Part shown: positions 40,751 through 49,079 of the stretch, one piece after another
Numbering within the stretch: the first letter of the stretch is position 1
Layout: the number at the start of each line of letters is the position of its first letter
Source: Serinicoccus chungangensis
GTDB lineage: Bacteria > Actinomycetota > Actinomycetes > Actinomycetales > Dermatophilaceae
Assembly (NCBI RefSeq): GCF_001483745.1
Contig: NZ_LQBL01000008.1
Coordinates: 51,467 to 115,466 of the forward strand
Direction of reading: 5' to 3'
DNA length: 64,000 nucleotides
Translations under genes and position numbers: made by a program
The notes under the pieces: generated by a model
Databases searched by the model: none
What the model saw: only the letters and a program-made list of their open reading frames with translations
Told to the model about the DNA's origin: nothing

Positions 40751-42063
40751 CGGGTCCCTCCTGAGGTATGCCGTGCTGCCGGTTCGGCGTCGTCGGACCG
40801 GTCGCGCGGCGCACCCGGCTCGTCCGTGGCGCGCGCGACCGGCAGGGTGGCCACGACCTCCCAGCCGCGCCGCGCCCGGGGCCCGGCGCTCACGCTGCCC
40901 CCCAGGACCTCGACCCGCTCGCGCATGCCGATGAGACCGTTGCCCTCGCCGTCGTGGTCGTCCTGGGCGGCTCCGTCGCCGTCGTCGGTGACCCGCACGA
41001 GCAGCACCTCGGGCGTGCGCAGCAGGTCCACGTCGACCGAGGCGCCCGGGCCGGCGTGCTTCATGGCGTTGGTCAGGGCCTCCTGCACCACCCGGTAGGC
41101 GGCGAGGTCGACGTCGCGGGGGAGGTCGGCGACCTCCCCGCGCACGTGCGCCTCCACGTCGACGCCCGACCCGCGGACCCGTTCGACGAGGTCCTCCAAG
41201 TGGCCCACCCCCTCCAGCGGGGCGTACTCCGCGCCGCTGCCGGTGTCCCGCAGCACCCCCACGAGCCGTCGGGTGTCCGCCAGGGAGGTCCGCGCCGTCT
41301 CCGCCAGCGTCTCCAGGGTCCCGGCCGCACGCTCCAGCGCCGCCCGGTCGGCGGCCATGCCCGGCTCCTTCGCCAACGCCTGGCGCGCGGCGTACAACCC
41401 TCCGTCGGCCTGGACCACCACCACGGCGAGGGAGTGCGCGACGACGTCGTGCATCTCCCGCGCGATGCTCGCCCGCTCGTCCTGCGCCGCGAGCCGGGAC
41501 CGCTGGGCCTGGTCCCGGGCGAGGGCACGGTTCTGCTCCTGCAGCCGGAGGACCACCTCGCGGCGGCGGCGCATGACGTCGCCGAGCGCCCAGGCGACCC
41601 CGACGAAGCAGGCCATGAAGAGGGACTGCACGGCCACGATGCTGAGGTAGGAGCCGAGGCCGAAGTAGAACGACCAGCGCAGGGCCCCGAGCACGGCGCC
41701 GGCCAGGGCCATGGCGAGGACCGTGCGGGCGGTCCGGCGGGTGCCGAAGGCCGCGGCGCTGTAGACCACGACGAGCACGGCGATGTTGGTGGGCATCGGG
41801 CCGTCGTTGAGGACCAGCTGCAGCAGGCAGCCCGCGGCGGCCACGACGGCCACCCGCATGGGGTGACGACGCCGCCAGAAGAGGGGCACGATCTGCAGCA
41901 GGCTGTAGAGAATCGAGCCCGGCCCGCCCCAGCCGGTACCGCTGACGAGGTAGAGCAGCAGGAAGGCCACCACGACGGCCGCGTCCGGCAGCCACGCCCG
42001 GGAGCGCACGCCGCGCGCCAGGTCGGACGCCTGCTCCCGGACGGCCTGCAGCGTGTCGCTCAT
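40747..42063 (-). CDS. Sensor histidine kinase, HisKA_3 (DesK/LiaS-like)
   Basis: 438 aa. Five or six membrane helices span about residues 28-165 with very short loops, so the signal is probably sensed within the membrane. A coiled linker leads to the HisKA_3 dimerisation box, with His205 in AREMHDVVAHSLAVVVVQADGG as phospho-acceptor. The HATPase domain has the N-box EALTNAMKHA and G-box DDGDGAAQDDHDGEGNGLIGMRER. A TAGGCT -10 box 7 nt before the ATG suggests a leaderless transcript. It is co-translated with the response regulator. Confidence 0.9.
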   Translation of the reverse strand: MSDTLQAVREQASDLARGVRSRAWLPDAAVVVAFLLLYLVSGTGWGGPGSILYSLLQIVPLFWRRRHPMRVAVVAAAGCLLQLVLNDGPMPTNIAVLVVVYSAAAFGTRRTARTVLAMALAGAVLGALRWSFYFGLGSYLSIVAVQSLFMACFVGVAWALGDVMRRRREVVLRLQEQNRALARDQAQRSRLAAQDERASIAREMHDVVAHSLAVVVVQADGGLYAARQALAKEPGMAADRAALERAAGTLETLAETARTSLADTRRLVGVLRDTGSGAEYAPLEGVGHLEDLVERVRGSGVDVEAHVRGEVADLPRDVDLAAYRVVQEALTNAMKHAGPGASVDVDLLRTPEVLLVRVTDDGDGAAQDDHDGEGNGLIGMRERVEVLGGSVSAGPRARRGWEVVATLPVARATDEPGAPRDRSDDAEPAARHTSGGTR

Positions 42064-42070
42064 CCCTGGA

Positions 42071-42076
42071 AGCCTA
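42071..42076 (-). promoter_or_regulatory. -10 box of the two-component operon
   Basis: TAGGCT on the minus strand with 7 nt to the ATG at 42063. Confidence 0.5.
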
Positions 42077-42140
42077 GGTGCTGACCGGGCGGCGGCGCGT
42101 CATACCGGGGTCGCGGCCTGCTCCGCCCACGGGCGGACGC

Positions 42141-43343
42141 TCAGATCTCCAGCGCCCGCACGATCGGGACCCCGACGCGGTAGGGGATGTGCAGGAAGCT
42201 GGGGGCGGCGACCACCGCCAGGTCCGCGCGCCGCCCGACCCGCACCTGGCCGAGGTCGTCGCGGCGCAGGGCGCGGGCACCGCCGACGGTGGCGGCACGC
42301 AGCGCCTCCGCGGGGGCCATGCCCATCTCCCGCACGGCCAGCGCGATCATCAGCGGCATGGACGAGGAGCTGCACGTCCCGGGGTTGCAGTCGCTCGCGA
42401 GGGCGACGTCGACGCCGGCGTCGAGGAGGCGCCGCGCGTCGGGGTAGGGCTGGCGGGTCGAGAACTCCACGCCCGGCAGCAGCGTCGCGACGGTGCCGCT
42501 GCCGGCGAGCGCGTCGACGTCGGCGTCGGTGAGGAAGGTGCAGTGGTCCACGCTGGCCGCGCCCAGCTCGACGGCGAGCTGCGCGCCCGGCCCCTCGGAC
42601 AGCTGGTTGCCGTGCACCCGCAGCTCGAGCCCCGCGTCCCGGCCCGCCTCGAGGACGCGCCGGGACTCCTGCTCGTCGAAGGCATACCTGCTGGCCGGCT
42701 CGCAGAAGACGTCGACCCAGCGCGCGTGGGGCGCGCAGGCAGCGAGCATCTCGCCGCAGACGAGGTCGAGGTAGGCCTCCCGCCCGCCCTCGCCGCGGGC
42801 GTCCGGCGGCACGACGTGGGCCCCGAGGAAGGTCGTCTCGGTGGTGACCTCGCGGGCCAGGCGCAGCGCGCGCACCTCGTGCTCGACGTCCAGGCCGTAG
42901 CCGCTCTTGATCTCGACGGTGGTGGTGCCCTGGGCGCGCATCTCGGCGACCCGCGCCTGCAGGAGGGCCCGCAGCTGGGCGTCCGTGGCCTCCCGGGTCG
43001 CGGCCATGGTCACGGCGATGCCGCCTCCGTCGTAGGCCTGCCCGGTCATCCGCGCCGCGAACTCGGCCGACCGGTCCCCCGCGAAGACGAGGTGGGAGTG
43101 GCTGTCGATGAAACCGGGCACGACCGCCTGGCCGCCGAGGTCGATGGCCCAGTCGGCCTCGGGCGCCTCACCGGCCGGGCCGACCCACTCGACGACGGGG
43201 GCCGAGTCCTCGCCTCCGCCCCCGACGACGAGGGCGGCGTCCTCGACCACCCCCAGCCCTCGGGTCAGCGGCGACCCGCCGCCGTCCTCGCGGGTGTCGT
43301 CACAGGTGACGAGCTCACTGATGCCGGTGATGAGCATGCTCAT
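42141..43343 (-). CDS. hutI: Imidazolonepropionase
   Basis: 400 aa. Amidohydrolase fold with metal ligands H82 and H84 in [13 protein letters not shown]. Other landmarks are the EIKSGYGLD loop with the conserved lysine and tyrosine, VHGNQLSEG (His), SVDHCTFLT and ASDCNPGT (Asp). It hydrolyses imidazolone-5-propionate to N-formimino-L-glutamate, the third step of histidine degradation. It is the last gene of the M20-hutF-hutI unit. A 66-nt gap separates it from hutF, and a start two codons later is possible. Confidence 0.95.
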   Translation of the reverse strand: MSMLITGISELVTCDDTREDGGGSPLTRGLGVVEDAALVVGGGGEDSAPVVEWVGPAGEAPEADWAIDLGGQAVVPGFIDSHSHLVFAGDRSAEFAARMTGQAYDGGGIAVTMAATREATDAQLRALLQARVAEMRAQGTTTVEIKSGYGLDVEHEVRALRLAREVTTETTFLGAHVVPPDARGEGGREAYLDLVCGEMLAACAPHARWVDVFCEPASRYAFDEQESRRVLEAGRDAGLELRVHGNQLSEGPGAQLAVELGAASVDHCTFLTDADVDALAGSGTVATLLPGVEFSTRQPYPDARRLLDAGVDVALASDCNPGTCSSSSMPLMIALAVREMGMAPAEALRAATVGGARALRRDDLGQVRVGRRADLAVVAAPSFLHIPYRVGVPIVRALEI

Positions 43344-43409
43344 GCGTCGATCCTCTCGTGTCTCAGGAGTTGCACATCTGCTGCGCGCCGGGCGCGCGGT
43401 GTCGGTGGG

Positions 43410-44828
43410 TCAGTCCTGCCACAGCGGGGCGATGGCCTCGGTGAGCAGGCGGCCGACGTCACCGAGGCGGTGCCGTCCGCCCTCGACGACGACGCCGCCG
43501 TCGACCACCACCGTGTCGACGTCGGCCGCGCCGGCCGCCAGCAGGATCTGCGCCGGGTCGGCGCCGGCGGTCCGCACGGTGTCGTCGCGGACGGCGACGA
43601 GGTCCGCCCTCGCACCGACCTCGAGGCGACCCGCGTCGGGCCAGCCGATGCTCTCGTGCGCGGTGGCGGCCGCCAGCAGGTCGGCCGGGGCGAGGCGCCC
43701 GCGCTCGAGCGTGGCGAGCCGCTCGTGCATCTCCAGCGCCCGCGCCTCCTCCAGGAGGTCGACGACGGCGTGCTGGTCGGACCCGAGGGACAGGCGGGCC
43801 CCGGCCTCCCGCAGCGCCCGCGCCGGCCCGATGCCGTCGGCCAGGTCGCGCTCGGTCGTGGGGCAGAAGCAGGCCCAGGCCCGGTGCCGGCCGAGGAGCT
43901 CGACATCGGCCCCGGTGAGGTGGGTGGCGTGCACGGCGGACAGGTCGGGCCCGAGGACCCCCTCGGCCGCGAGCAGCCCGGTCGGGGTGAGGCCGTGGGC
44001 GGCGAGGCAGGCGTCGTTCTCGGCCGGCTGCTCGGACAGGTGCAGGTGCAGCGGCCGCCCGGCCCGGTCGCCAGCACCGCCCGGTCCCCCGTCCACCGCA
44101 GCCCGGTGGCGACCGGCGGCGCCGGCGCCCTGGTCGGCTCGGGCCCAGTCGGCCACCACGCCCAGCTGCCCGCGCGGCACCGCCCGCACCGAGTGGATCG
44201 CCGCCCCCACCCGCAGGTGCGCCGGGCCGCCGTCGGTGTGGTCGCGCACGTCCTCGACCCGCAGCGCCCACGTCTGCGCGTCCAGGTCGCCGAAACGCAG
44301 CTGCGGCCCCTCCAGCTCGGCGTACCCCGCGCCGTCCAGCCCGCCGGCGAGGTAGCACGCGTCCAGCAGGGTGAGCCGGATCCCGGCGTCCTGCGCGGCC
44401 TGCACCAGCGCGTGCCCCATGGCGTTGGGGTCCATGTAGCGCCGGCCGCCCGGGGCGTGGTGCAGGTAGTGGAACTCCCCCACCGCCGTGACCCCGGCGA
44501 GCGCCATCTCGGCGTAGGCCGCCCGCGCGAGGGACAGGTAGGAGTCCGGGTCGAGGCGCGCGGCCACGGCATACATCCGCTCGCGCCACGTCCAGAACGT
44601 CCCGCCGCCGTCGTGGGTCCGCCCGCGCAGCGCCCGGTGGAAGGCGTGGCTGTGGGCGTTCGCGAGGCCCGGGAGGACCACACCGGGCAGCCGGTGGTCG
44701 CCCGCCTGCGCAGGTATGCCGTCGCTCACCTCGAGGAGTCGCCCCGCCTCCACGACGAGCCGGACGTCGCGGCGCACCCCGTCGGGCAGGTGCGCAGCGG
44801 TGGCGTGGAAGGCGGTGCGCCCGCTCAC
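43410..44828 (-). CDS. hutF: N-formimino-L-glutamate deiminase
   Basis: 472 aa from a GTG overlapping the upstream stop (GTGA). Amidohydrolase signatures are LPGLANAHSHAFHRALRG (HxH ligands), LHLHLSEQPAEN, VHATHL and LGSDQHAVVD. It deiminates formiminoglutamate to N-formylglutamate with release of ammonia, defining the five-step HutF route rather than the HutE/formiminotransferase route. The formylglutamate must then be deformylated; the upstream M20 amidohydrolase is the candidate. A glycine- and alanine-rich insertion near residues 240-270 is unusual but lies outside the motifs. Confidence 0.92.
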   Translation of the reverse strand: MSGRTAFHATAAHLPDGVRRDVRLVVEAGRLLEVSDGIPAQAGDHRLPGVVLPGLANAHSHAFHRALRGRTHDGGGTFWTWRERMYAVAARLDPDSYLSLARAAYAEMALAGVTAVGEFHYLHHAPGGRRYMDPNAMGHALVQAAQDAGIRLTLLDACYLAGGLDGAGYAELEGPQLRFGDLDAQTWALRVEDVRDHTDGGPAHLRVGAAIHSVRAVPRGQLGVVADWARADQGAGAAGRHRAAVDGGPGGAGDRAGRPLHLHLSEQPAENDACLAAHGLTPTGLLAAEGVLGPDLSAVHATHLTGADVELLGRHRAWACFCPTTERDLADGIGPARALREAGARLSLGSDQHAVVDLLEEARALEMHERLATLERGRLAPADLLAAATAHESIGWPDAGRLEVGARADLVAVRDDTVRTAGADPAQILLAAGAADVDTVVVDGGVVVEGGRHRLGDVGRLLTEAIAPLWQD

Positions 44829-46084
44829 GACGGCTCGCCCACGAGGTCGGCCACGCAGGCGGCCAGGGCGTCCACCCCGGCGTGGCAGTCGTCGGGCTCG
44901 GCGTGCTCGGCCGGGCTGTGCGACACCCCGGTGGGGTTGCGGACGAAGAGCATGGCGGTGGGCACGCCGGCCCCGGCGAGGATGCCGGCGTCGTGCCCCG
45001 CGCCGGTCCCCAGCACGGGGACGCTGAGCTCGTCCTCGCGGCCGAGCACCCCGCGCAACCGGGCGGCGAGGTCGGTGTCGAGGCGGGTGGTGGGGGTCCA
45101 CGACTCACGGGTCACCGTGGCGCCCGCCGCGGCAGAGCTCCGGGTGAGGTCGGCGACGAGCGCCTCGACCTGCGTCTCGTCGGCGCCGCGGGCGTCCAGC
45201 CAGCCGGTGACGTGGGAAGGGATGGCGTTGACGCCGCCCGGGGTGACCGCGACCTTGCCCACCGTCGCGACGCAGCCACGGCGCTCGGCGGCCTCACGGG
45301 CTCCGAGCACGAGGCCGGCGTACCCGAGCATCGCGTCGCGGCGGTCCTCCAGCCGCGTGGTGCCGGCGTGGTCGGCCTCCCCCGGGAAGTCGAAGCGCCA
45401 GCGGCCGTGCGGCCAGATGTCGCTGCCGACCGCGACCGGGGCGTCGAGATCGACCAGGGCCCGGCCCTGCTCGACGTGCAGCTCGACGAAGCACCCGACC
45501 CGGGCGAGGGCCTCGTCGTCGCGGCCGAGCCGGCCGGGGTCGCGACCGGCGGCCGACAGGGCCTGCGCGTAGGTCACGCCGTCGGCGTCGGTGAGCGCCC
45601 GGGCCCGGTCCGCGTCCAGCGCCCCGGTGAGCACGCGGGAGCCGGCGCAGGCGATCCCGAAGCGGGCCCCCTCCTCGTCGACGAAGTGGACGACGGCGAC
45701 GGGAACGGCGGGGACGACCCCCTGGGCCCGCAGCGCGTCCAGGGCCGCGAAGGAGCTCACCACCCCCAGCGGCCCGTCGAAGGCGCCGCCGTCGGGCACC
45801 GAGTCGAGGTGCGACCCGATGACCACCCCGCGGTGCCCGGCGCGCGCGGCGTCGTCGACGCTGCCGGGCCCGTCCCACCACCAGGCCCACTGGTTGCCGA
45901 CGCGGTCCTCGACGAGGTCCAGCCTGCGCGCGGCCGCCTCGCCGGCGAACCACTCCCGCAGCGCGGCGTCCTCCCTGGTCCACACGAAGCGGCGGTAGCC
46001 CCCGCTCCCCACCCGGCCGACCGGGTCGAGGTCGGCCCACAGGCGGTCGAAGGTCCTCAGGTGCTCGTCGCCGGGGGTGCTCAC
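44825..46084 (-). CDS. M20-family amidohydrolase (AllC/HyuC-like), candidate N-formylglutamate deformylase
   Basis: 419 aa. Binuclear-metal motifs are GSHLDSVPDGGAFDG (His, Asp), VDEEGARF (acidic pair) and FVELHVEQG (His). The lid domain residues HAGTTRLEDRRDA and VNAIPSHV and the C-terminal GTGAGHDAG are also present, as in allantoate amidohydrolases and N-carbamoyl-amino-acid hydrolases. It is translationally coupled to hutF. No HutG of the arginase-like or hydrolase type is in either hut unit, so this protein probably releases formate from N-formylglutamate. That assignment is inference from context. The start is a leaderless-type GTG with TAGAGT 7 nt upstream. Confidence 0.85.
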   Translation of the reverse strand: MSTPGDEHLRTFDRLWADLDPVGRVGSGGYRRFVWTREDAALREWFAGEAAARRLDLVEDRVGNQWAWWWDGPGSVDDAARAGHRGVVIGSHLDSVPDGGAFDGPLGVVSSFAALDALRAQGVVPAVPVAVVHFVDEEGARFGIACAGSRVLTGALDADRARALTDADGVTYAQALSAAGRDPGRLGRDDEALARVGCFVELHVEQGRALVDLDAPVAVGSDIWPHGRWRFDFPGEADHAGTTRLEDRRDAMLGYAGLVLGAREAAERRGCVATVGKVAVTPGGVNAIPSHVTGWLDARGADETQVEALVADLTRSSAAAGATVTRESWTPTTRLDTDLAARLRGVLGREDELSVPVLGTGAGHDAGILAGAGVPTAMLFVRNPTGVSHSPAEHAEPDDCHAGVDALAACVADLVGEPS

Positions 46085-46091
46085 CTGCCCG

Positions 46092-46097
46092 ACTCTA
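46092..46097 (-). promoter_or_regulatory. -10 box of the M20-hutF-hutI unit
   Basis: TAGAGT on the minus strand with 7 nt to the GTG at 46084. Confidence 0.55.
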
Positions 46098-46139
46098 GGG
46101 GCGCCGACGCCCGGCCGGCAGGGGTGCGCGGGCCCCAAG

Positions 46140-46156
46140 GTCTCGGATCCCGGACG
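46140..46156 (-). promoter_or_regulatory. Shared hut element, copy 1
   Basis: On the minus strand CGTCCGGGATCCGAGAC-type sequence, core beginning 57 nt before the first start codon of the M20-hutF-hutI unit. It contains the symmetric GTC-N3-GATC-N3-GA pattern. Copy 2 lies at the same distance before hutH. Confidence 0.55.
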
Positions 46157-46159
46157 GCC

Positions 46160-46165
46160 TACGCT
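46160..46165 (+). promoter_or_regulatory. -10 box, leaderless ybaK-like gene
   Basis: TACGCT followed by 7 nt and the ATG at 46173. Confidence 0.5.
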
Positions 46166-46172
46166 GGTCCGC

Positions 46173-46658
46173 ATGAGTGAGGAGCGCGCCGTCGCGGCGG
46201 TCGAGGCCGCCGGGCTGGAGTATGCCGTGACCCGGCACGGCCGGGTCGGCAGCCTGGAGGAGGCGGCCCGGGCCCGAGGGGTCGAGCCGCGTGACATCGT
46301 CAAGACGCTGGTCGTGCGCCGCGGGGAGGGCGACCACCTCTTCGTGCTCGTGCCCGGCGACCGGGAGATCTCCTGGCCGCGGCTGCGCGCGCTGCTGGGC
46401 GTGAACCGGCTCTCCATGCCGGACGCGGAGACGGCACGGGAGGCGACGGGCTACGAGCGGGGCACGATCACGCCGTTCGGCTCGACGACGGCCTGGCCGG
46501 TCGTCGCCGACGCCTCGCTGGTCGGCGACCCGGGGCGGCTCATCTCGCTGGGGGCGGGCGCCCACGGCGTCGCGGTCACCGTGCCCGCCGAGGCCGCGCT
46601 GCAGGCCCTGGACGCGCAGGTCGCCGAGGTGACCGAGGTCGTCGGCGCCAGCGGGTGA
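46173..46658 (+). CDS. YbaK/EbsC-family aminoacyl-tRNA deacylase
   Basis: 161 aa. The family is recognised from the conserved lysine in RDIVKTLVVRR, the LVPGDREISWPRLRALLG segment, ATGYERGTITPFGST (the YxxGxxxPFG motif) and the C-terminal ISLGAGAHGVAV. Such proteins hydrolyse mischarged aminoacyl-tRNAs (for example Cys-tRNAPro). Full length for the family. It is divergent from the hut unit and shares the region holding the hut element, but functional linkage is not implied. Confidence 0.85.
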   Translation: MSEERAVAAVEAAGLEYAVTRHGRVGSLEEAARARGVEPRDIVKTLVVRRGEGDHLFVLVPGDREISWPRLRALLGVNRLSMPDAETAREATGYERGTITPFGSTTAWPVVADASLVGDPGRLISLGAGAHGVAVTVPAEAALQALDAQVAEVTEVVGASG

Positions 46659-46677
46659 GGTCGGCGAGCGGGCCGCG

Positions 46678-47229
46678 TCAGCGGGTGAGGTCGACCGGAC
46701 GCAGGCTCACGGCGAACGGCTCGGCGACAGCAAGGCTCTCGTCGCCCTCCGCGACCTGCTCGGGCACGTAGGCGCCGTCCTCGAGCCGGAGCACCCGGAC
46801 CGCCGGCTCGTCCGGGTCCACCACCCAGTAGTGGGGACACCCGAAGCGCGCGAGGACCTGCGGCTTGGCGACGAGGTCGGTGCGCCGGCTCGACGGGGAG
46901 AGGATCTCCACGGCCAGGACCGGCGGGGTCTCGACCTGGCCGCCGCTGCGCAGCTCGCGGGGGACGACCAGCAGGTCCGGCTGCAGGATGCTGCGCTCGC
47001 CCGCACGGACGTCGAGGGGTGCGGCGAGGACGCGCAGGTGGGGAGGGCAGGCAGTGCGGAGGACCGCGAAGAGCTCTCCGCTGACGACCTGGTGCAGGAC
47101 CGCCGGGCTCGGTGACACGACCAGCTCACCCTCGATGAGCTGGATGGTCATGTCGTCGCGCTGCTCGCGGTAGGCATACAGGTCCTCGATCGTGTAGATG
47201 CCCACCTCGGTGATGCTCATGGCGCCCAT
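46678..47229 (-). CDS. Uma2-family (PD-(D/E)XK-like) protein
   Basis: 183 aa; the start at 47229 has GGGGAGG 6 nt upstream. Landmarks are MTIQLIEGELVVSPSPAVLHQVVSGELF, the LQPDLLVVPREL strand with the conserved Asp, and AVEILSPSSRRTDLVAKPQVLARFGCPHYWVVDPDEP with E-x-K-like residues. The Uma2/DUF820 family has a restriction-endonuclease fold and is abundant in cyanobacteria and actinobacteria. Its biological role is unknown and it often occurs singly, as here. It is convergent with the ybaK-like gene, with only about 20 bp between the stops. Confidence 0.85.
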   Translation of the reverse strand: MGAMSITEVGIYTIEDLYAYREQRDDMTIQLIEGELVVSPSPAVLHQVVSGELFAVLRTACPPHLRVLAAPLDVRAGERSILQPDLLVVPRELRSGGQVETPPVLAVEILSPSSRRTDLVAKPQVLARFGCPHYWVVDPDEPAVRVLRLEDGAYVPEQVAEGDESLAVAEPFAVSLRPVDLTR

Positions 47230-47308
47230 CGTGCCCCTCCCCCGTCATGCCGTCCAGCATGGTGCATCCGCGGACACCCCGGCCGCGTCGTCCACAGCCG
47301 CACGGCCA

Positions 47309-47734
47309 TCAGGCGGCAACGTCCTCCTCGGGCCGGACGAGGACGACCACGTCGCCGTAGCTCAGCTTCTTGCGACGGCCGGCGAGCGTGCCGAGGACGC
47401 GGAAGACCCGAGCCTGCCAGCCGTACTTCGCCCGCACCGCGGCCTGGACCTCCTCGAACTCCGGCCCGGCCTGCACCATCTCGGCGGTGGCCTGGACCGG
47501 CACGGTGCCGGGCGTCGGGGTGCCGGTGCGCGAGCACGGCTGAACGAGGACGCGCGGGGTGTGCCGCATCCGCTTGGTCTTGCCCGTGCCCATGGTCGTG
47601 TAGAACCCGATGCGATCGCCGTCGCGCAGCGGCACCACCCAGACCGGCGTCGGCACACCCTCGCCGCTGCGCCGGAAGGTGGTGACGAGGATGAACTCCT
47701 CGGCGCCGAGCCGCTGCACCTGTGGTGTCGTCAT
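47309..47734 (-). CDS. PPOX-class split-barrel, F420- or FMN-dependent oxidoreductase
   Basis: 141 aa. The opening MTTPQVQRLGAEEFILVTTFRRSGEGVPTPVWVVPLRDGDRIGFYT is the split beta-barrel of the pyridoxamine-phosphate-oxidase-like superfamily. The following TGKTKRMRHTPRVLVQPCSRTG has the cofactor-phosphate-binding Lys/Arg cluster seen in F420-dependent actinobacterial members. Substrate unknown. A TAGGTT -10 box 7 nt before the ATG gives it its own leaderless promoter, although it lies 24 nt after the permease gene on the same strand. Confidence 0.8.
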   Translation of the reverse strand: MTTPQVQRLGAEEFILVTTFRRSGEGVPTPVWVVPLRDGDRIGFYTTMGTGKTKRMRHTPRVLVQPCSRTGTPTPGTVPVQATAEMVQAGPEFEEVQAAVRAKYGWQARVFRVLGTLAGRRKKLSYGDVVVLVRPEEDVAA

Positions 47735-47741
47735 GACCCCG

Positions 47742-47747
47742 AACCTA
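47742..47747 (-). promoter_or_regulatory. -10 box of the PPOX-class gene
   Basis: TAGGTT on the minus strand with 7 nt to the ATG at 47734. Confidence 0.45.
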
Positions 47748-47758
47748 CGCCGCTGCGG

Positions 47759-49078
47759 CTAGAAGAGCAGCAGCCCCACCGGGATGGCGATGACCAGGCT
47801 GAGGCACACCCGCTCGAACCAGATGAGCAGCAGCCGCGGGATCGAGACCGGGATCTGGGTGCCGACCAGCGAGGGCACCATCGCGGAGAAGAAGATGACC
47901 TGGCTGACGCAGACCACCCCCACGACATACTTCACCGACATCGCCGAGTCGGCGACCAGCGCGGCAGGCAGGAACATCTCGGAGACGCCCAGCGCGGCGG
48001 CCTTGGCGACGAGCAGCGGCTCGGGGATCTGCAGCGCCCAGGTGATGGGGTAGAAGAGGTAGCCGAGCCAGTCGAACAGCGGCGTGTACTCCGCCAGCAC
48101 CAGCCCCAGCAGCCCGATCGACAGGATGCTCGGCAGGATCGCCATCGCCATCTTCACCCCGTCGACGAAGGTCGAGGCGACCACCCGGCCGATGCCCGGG
48201 TCCGCGGCGACGGTATGCCGTGCCTCACCCCACGCGGCGGCGAGCCGGCTGCCCTCGACGTCGCGCTCGGGGCGCGCCTCGACCCCGGGTGCCGTCTCGT
48301 CCGGCATCCGGCCCAGCGGCGGGATCCGGACCGTGACGGCGGTGACCACGAAGGTGATGAGCAGGGTGGACCAGAAGTAGAGCGACCAGTGCTGCATGAG
48401 GTCGAGGGCGTTCGCCACGACGATCATGAAGGTCGCCGACACGGTCGAGAAGCCGGTCGCGACGACCATCGCCTCCCGGCGCGAGTACTTCCCCTCCAGG
48501 TAGACCCGGTTGGTGATGAGCAGGGCCAGGGAGTAGGACCCGACGAAGCTGGCGACCGCGTCGATGGCCGAGCGGCCGGGGGTGCGGAAGACGGGGCGCA
48601 TGACCGGGCGGGCCAGCACCCCGATGAACTCCATCAGCCCGTAGCCGGTGAGCAGCGCCAGGAAGATCGCCCCGATGGGCACCAGCAGCCCCACCGGGAC
48701 GACCAGCGAGTTCAGCAGGAACGGGCCCATGCCGTCGGCGAAGAGCCAGGCCGGGCCGATGCCCAGCACGAGCATGACGCCGACGACCAGCCCGACGACG
48801 CGGGCCAGGGAGAAGACGAGGTCGGTCGTGCTGCGTCGCCAGCTGCCGGTGACCCAGGGCTGGACGGCACCGGCGAGGATGAGGGCGAGGGCGTACCACG
48901 GCAGGACGGCCGGGACCGCCTCGCGCAGCCAGGACACCACGTGGTCCAGGGGGATGGTGCTGCGACCCCCGAGGGTGACCGGCACGAAGAACATGAGGAC
49001 GCCGACGGCGGAGTAGACGACGAACTTCCACATCGGGGCCCGCTCGGGAGCGACGCCTTGCCCGGTCTCGACGCTCAC
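47759..49078 (-). CDS. YjiH/Gate-domain membrane protein, candidate histidine or urocanate permease
   Basis: 439 aa with about 9-11 membrane segments. The sequence IDAVASFVGSYSLALLITNRVYLEGKYSRREAMVV and the later LPSILSIGLLGLVLAEYTPLF identify the nucleoside-recognition (Gate) YjiH family. It starts at a GTG one base after the hutU stop, so it is the third gene of the hutH-hutU operon. That coupling strongly suggests uptake of histidine or urocanate, or handling of a pathway product, but no member of the family with proven histidine transport is known to me. A long hydrophilic loop is present around residues 255-295. Confidence 0.8.
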   Translation of the reverse strand: MSVETGQGVAPERAPMWKFVVYSAVGVLMFFVPVTLGGRSTIPLDHVVSWLREAVPAVLPWYALALILAGAVQPWVTGSWRRSTTDLVFSLARVVGLVVGVMLVLGIGPAWLFADGMGPFLLNSLVVPVGLLVPIGAIFLALLTGYGLMEFIGVLARPVMRPVFRTPGRSAIDAVASFVGSYSLALLITNRVYLEGKYSRREAMVVATGFSTVSATFMIVVANALDLMQHWSLYFWSTLLITFVVTAVTVRIPPLGRMPDETAPGVEARPERDVEGSRLAAAWGEARHTVAADPGIGRVVASTFVDGVKMAMAILPSILSIGLLGLVLAEYTPLFDWLGYLFYPITWALQIPEPLLVAKAAALGVSEMFLPAALVADSAMSVKYVVGVVCVSQVIFFSAMVPSLVGTQIPVSIPRLLLIWFERVCLSLVIAIPVGLLLF

Positions 49079-49079
49079 C

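Noticed and set aside
46678-47229. Restriction enzyme or transposase remnant
   Set aside because: The sequence matches Uma2/DUF820 proteins, which have the nuclease fold but no methylase, terminal repeats or transposon context here.
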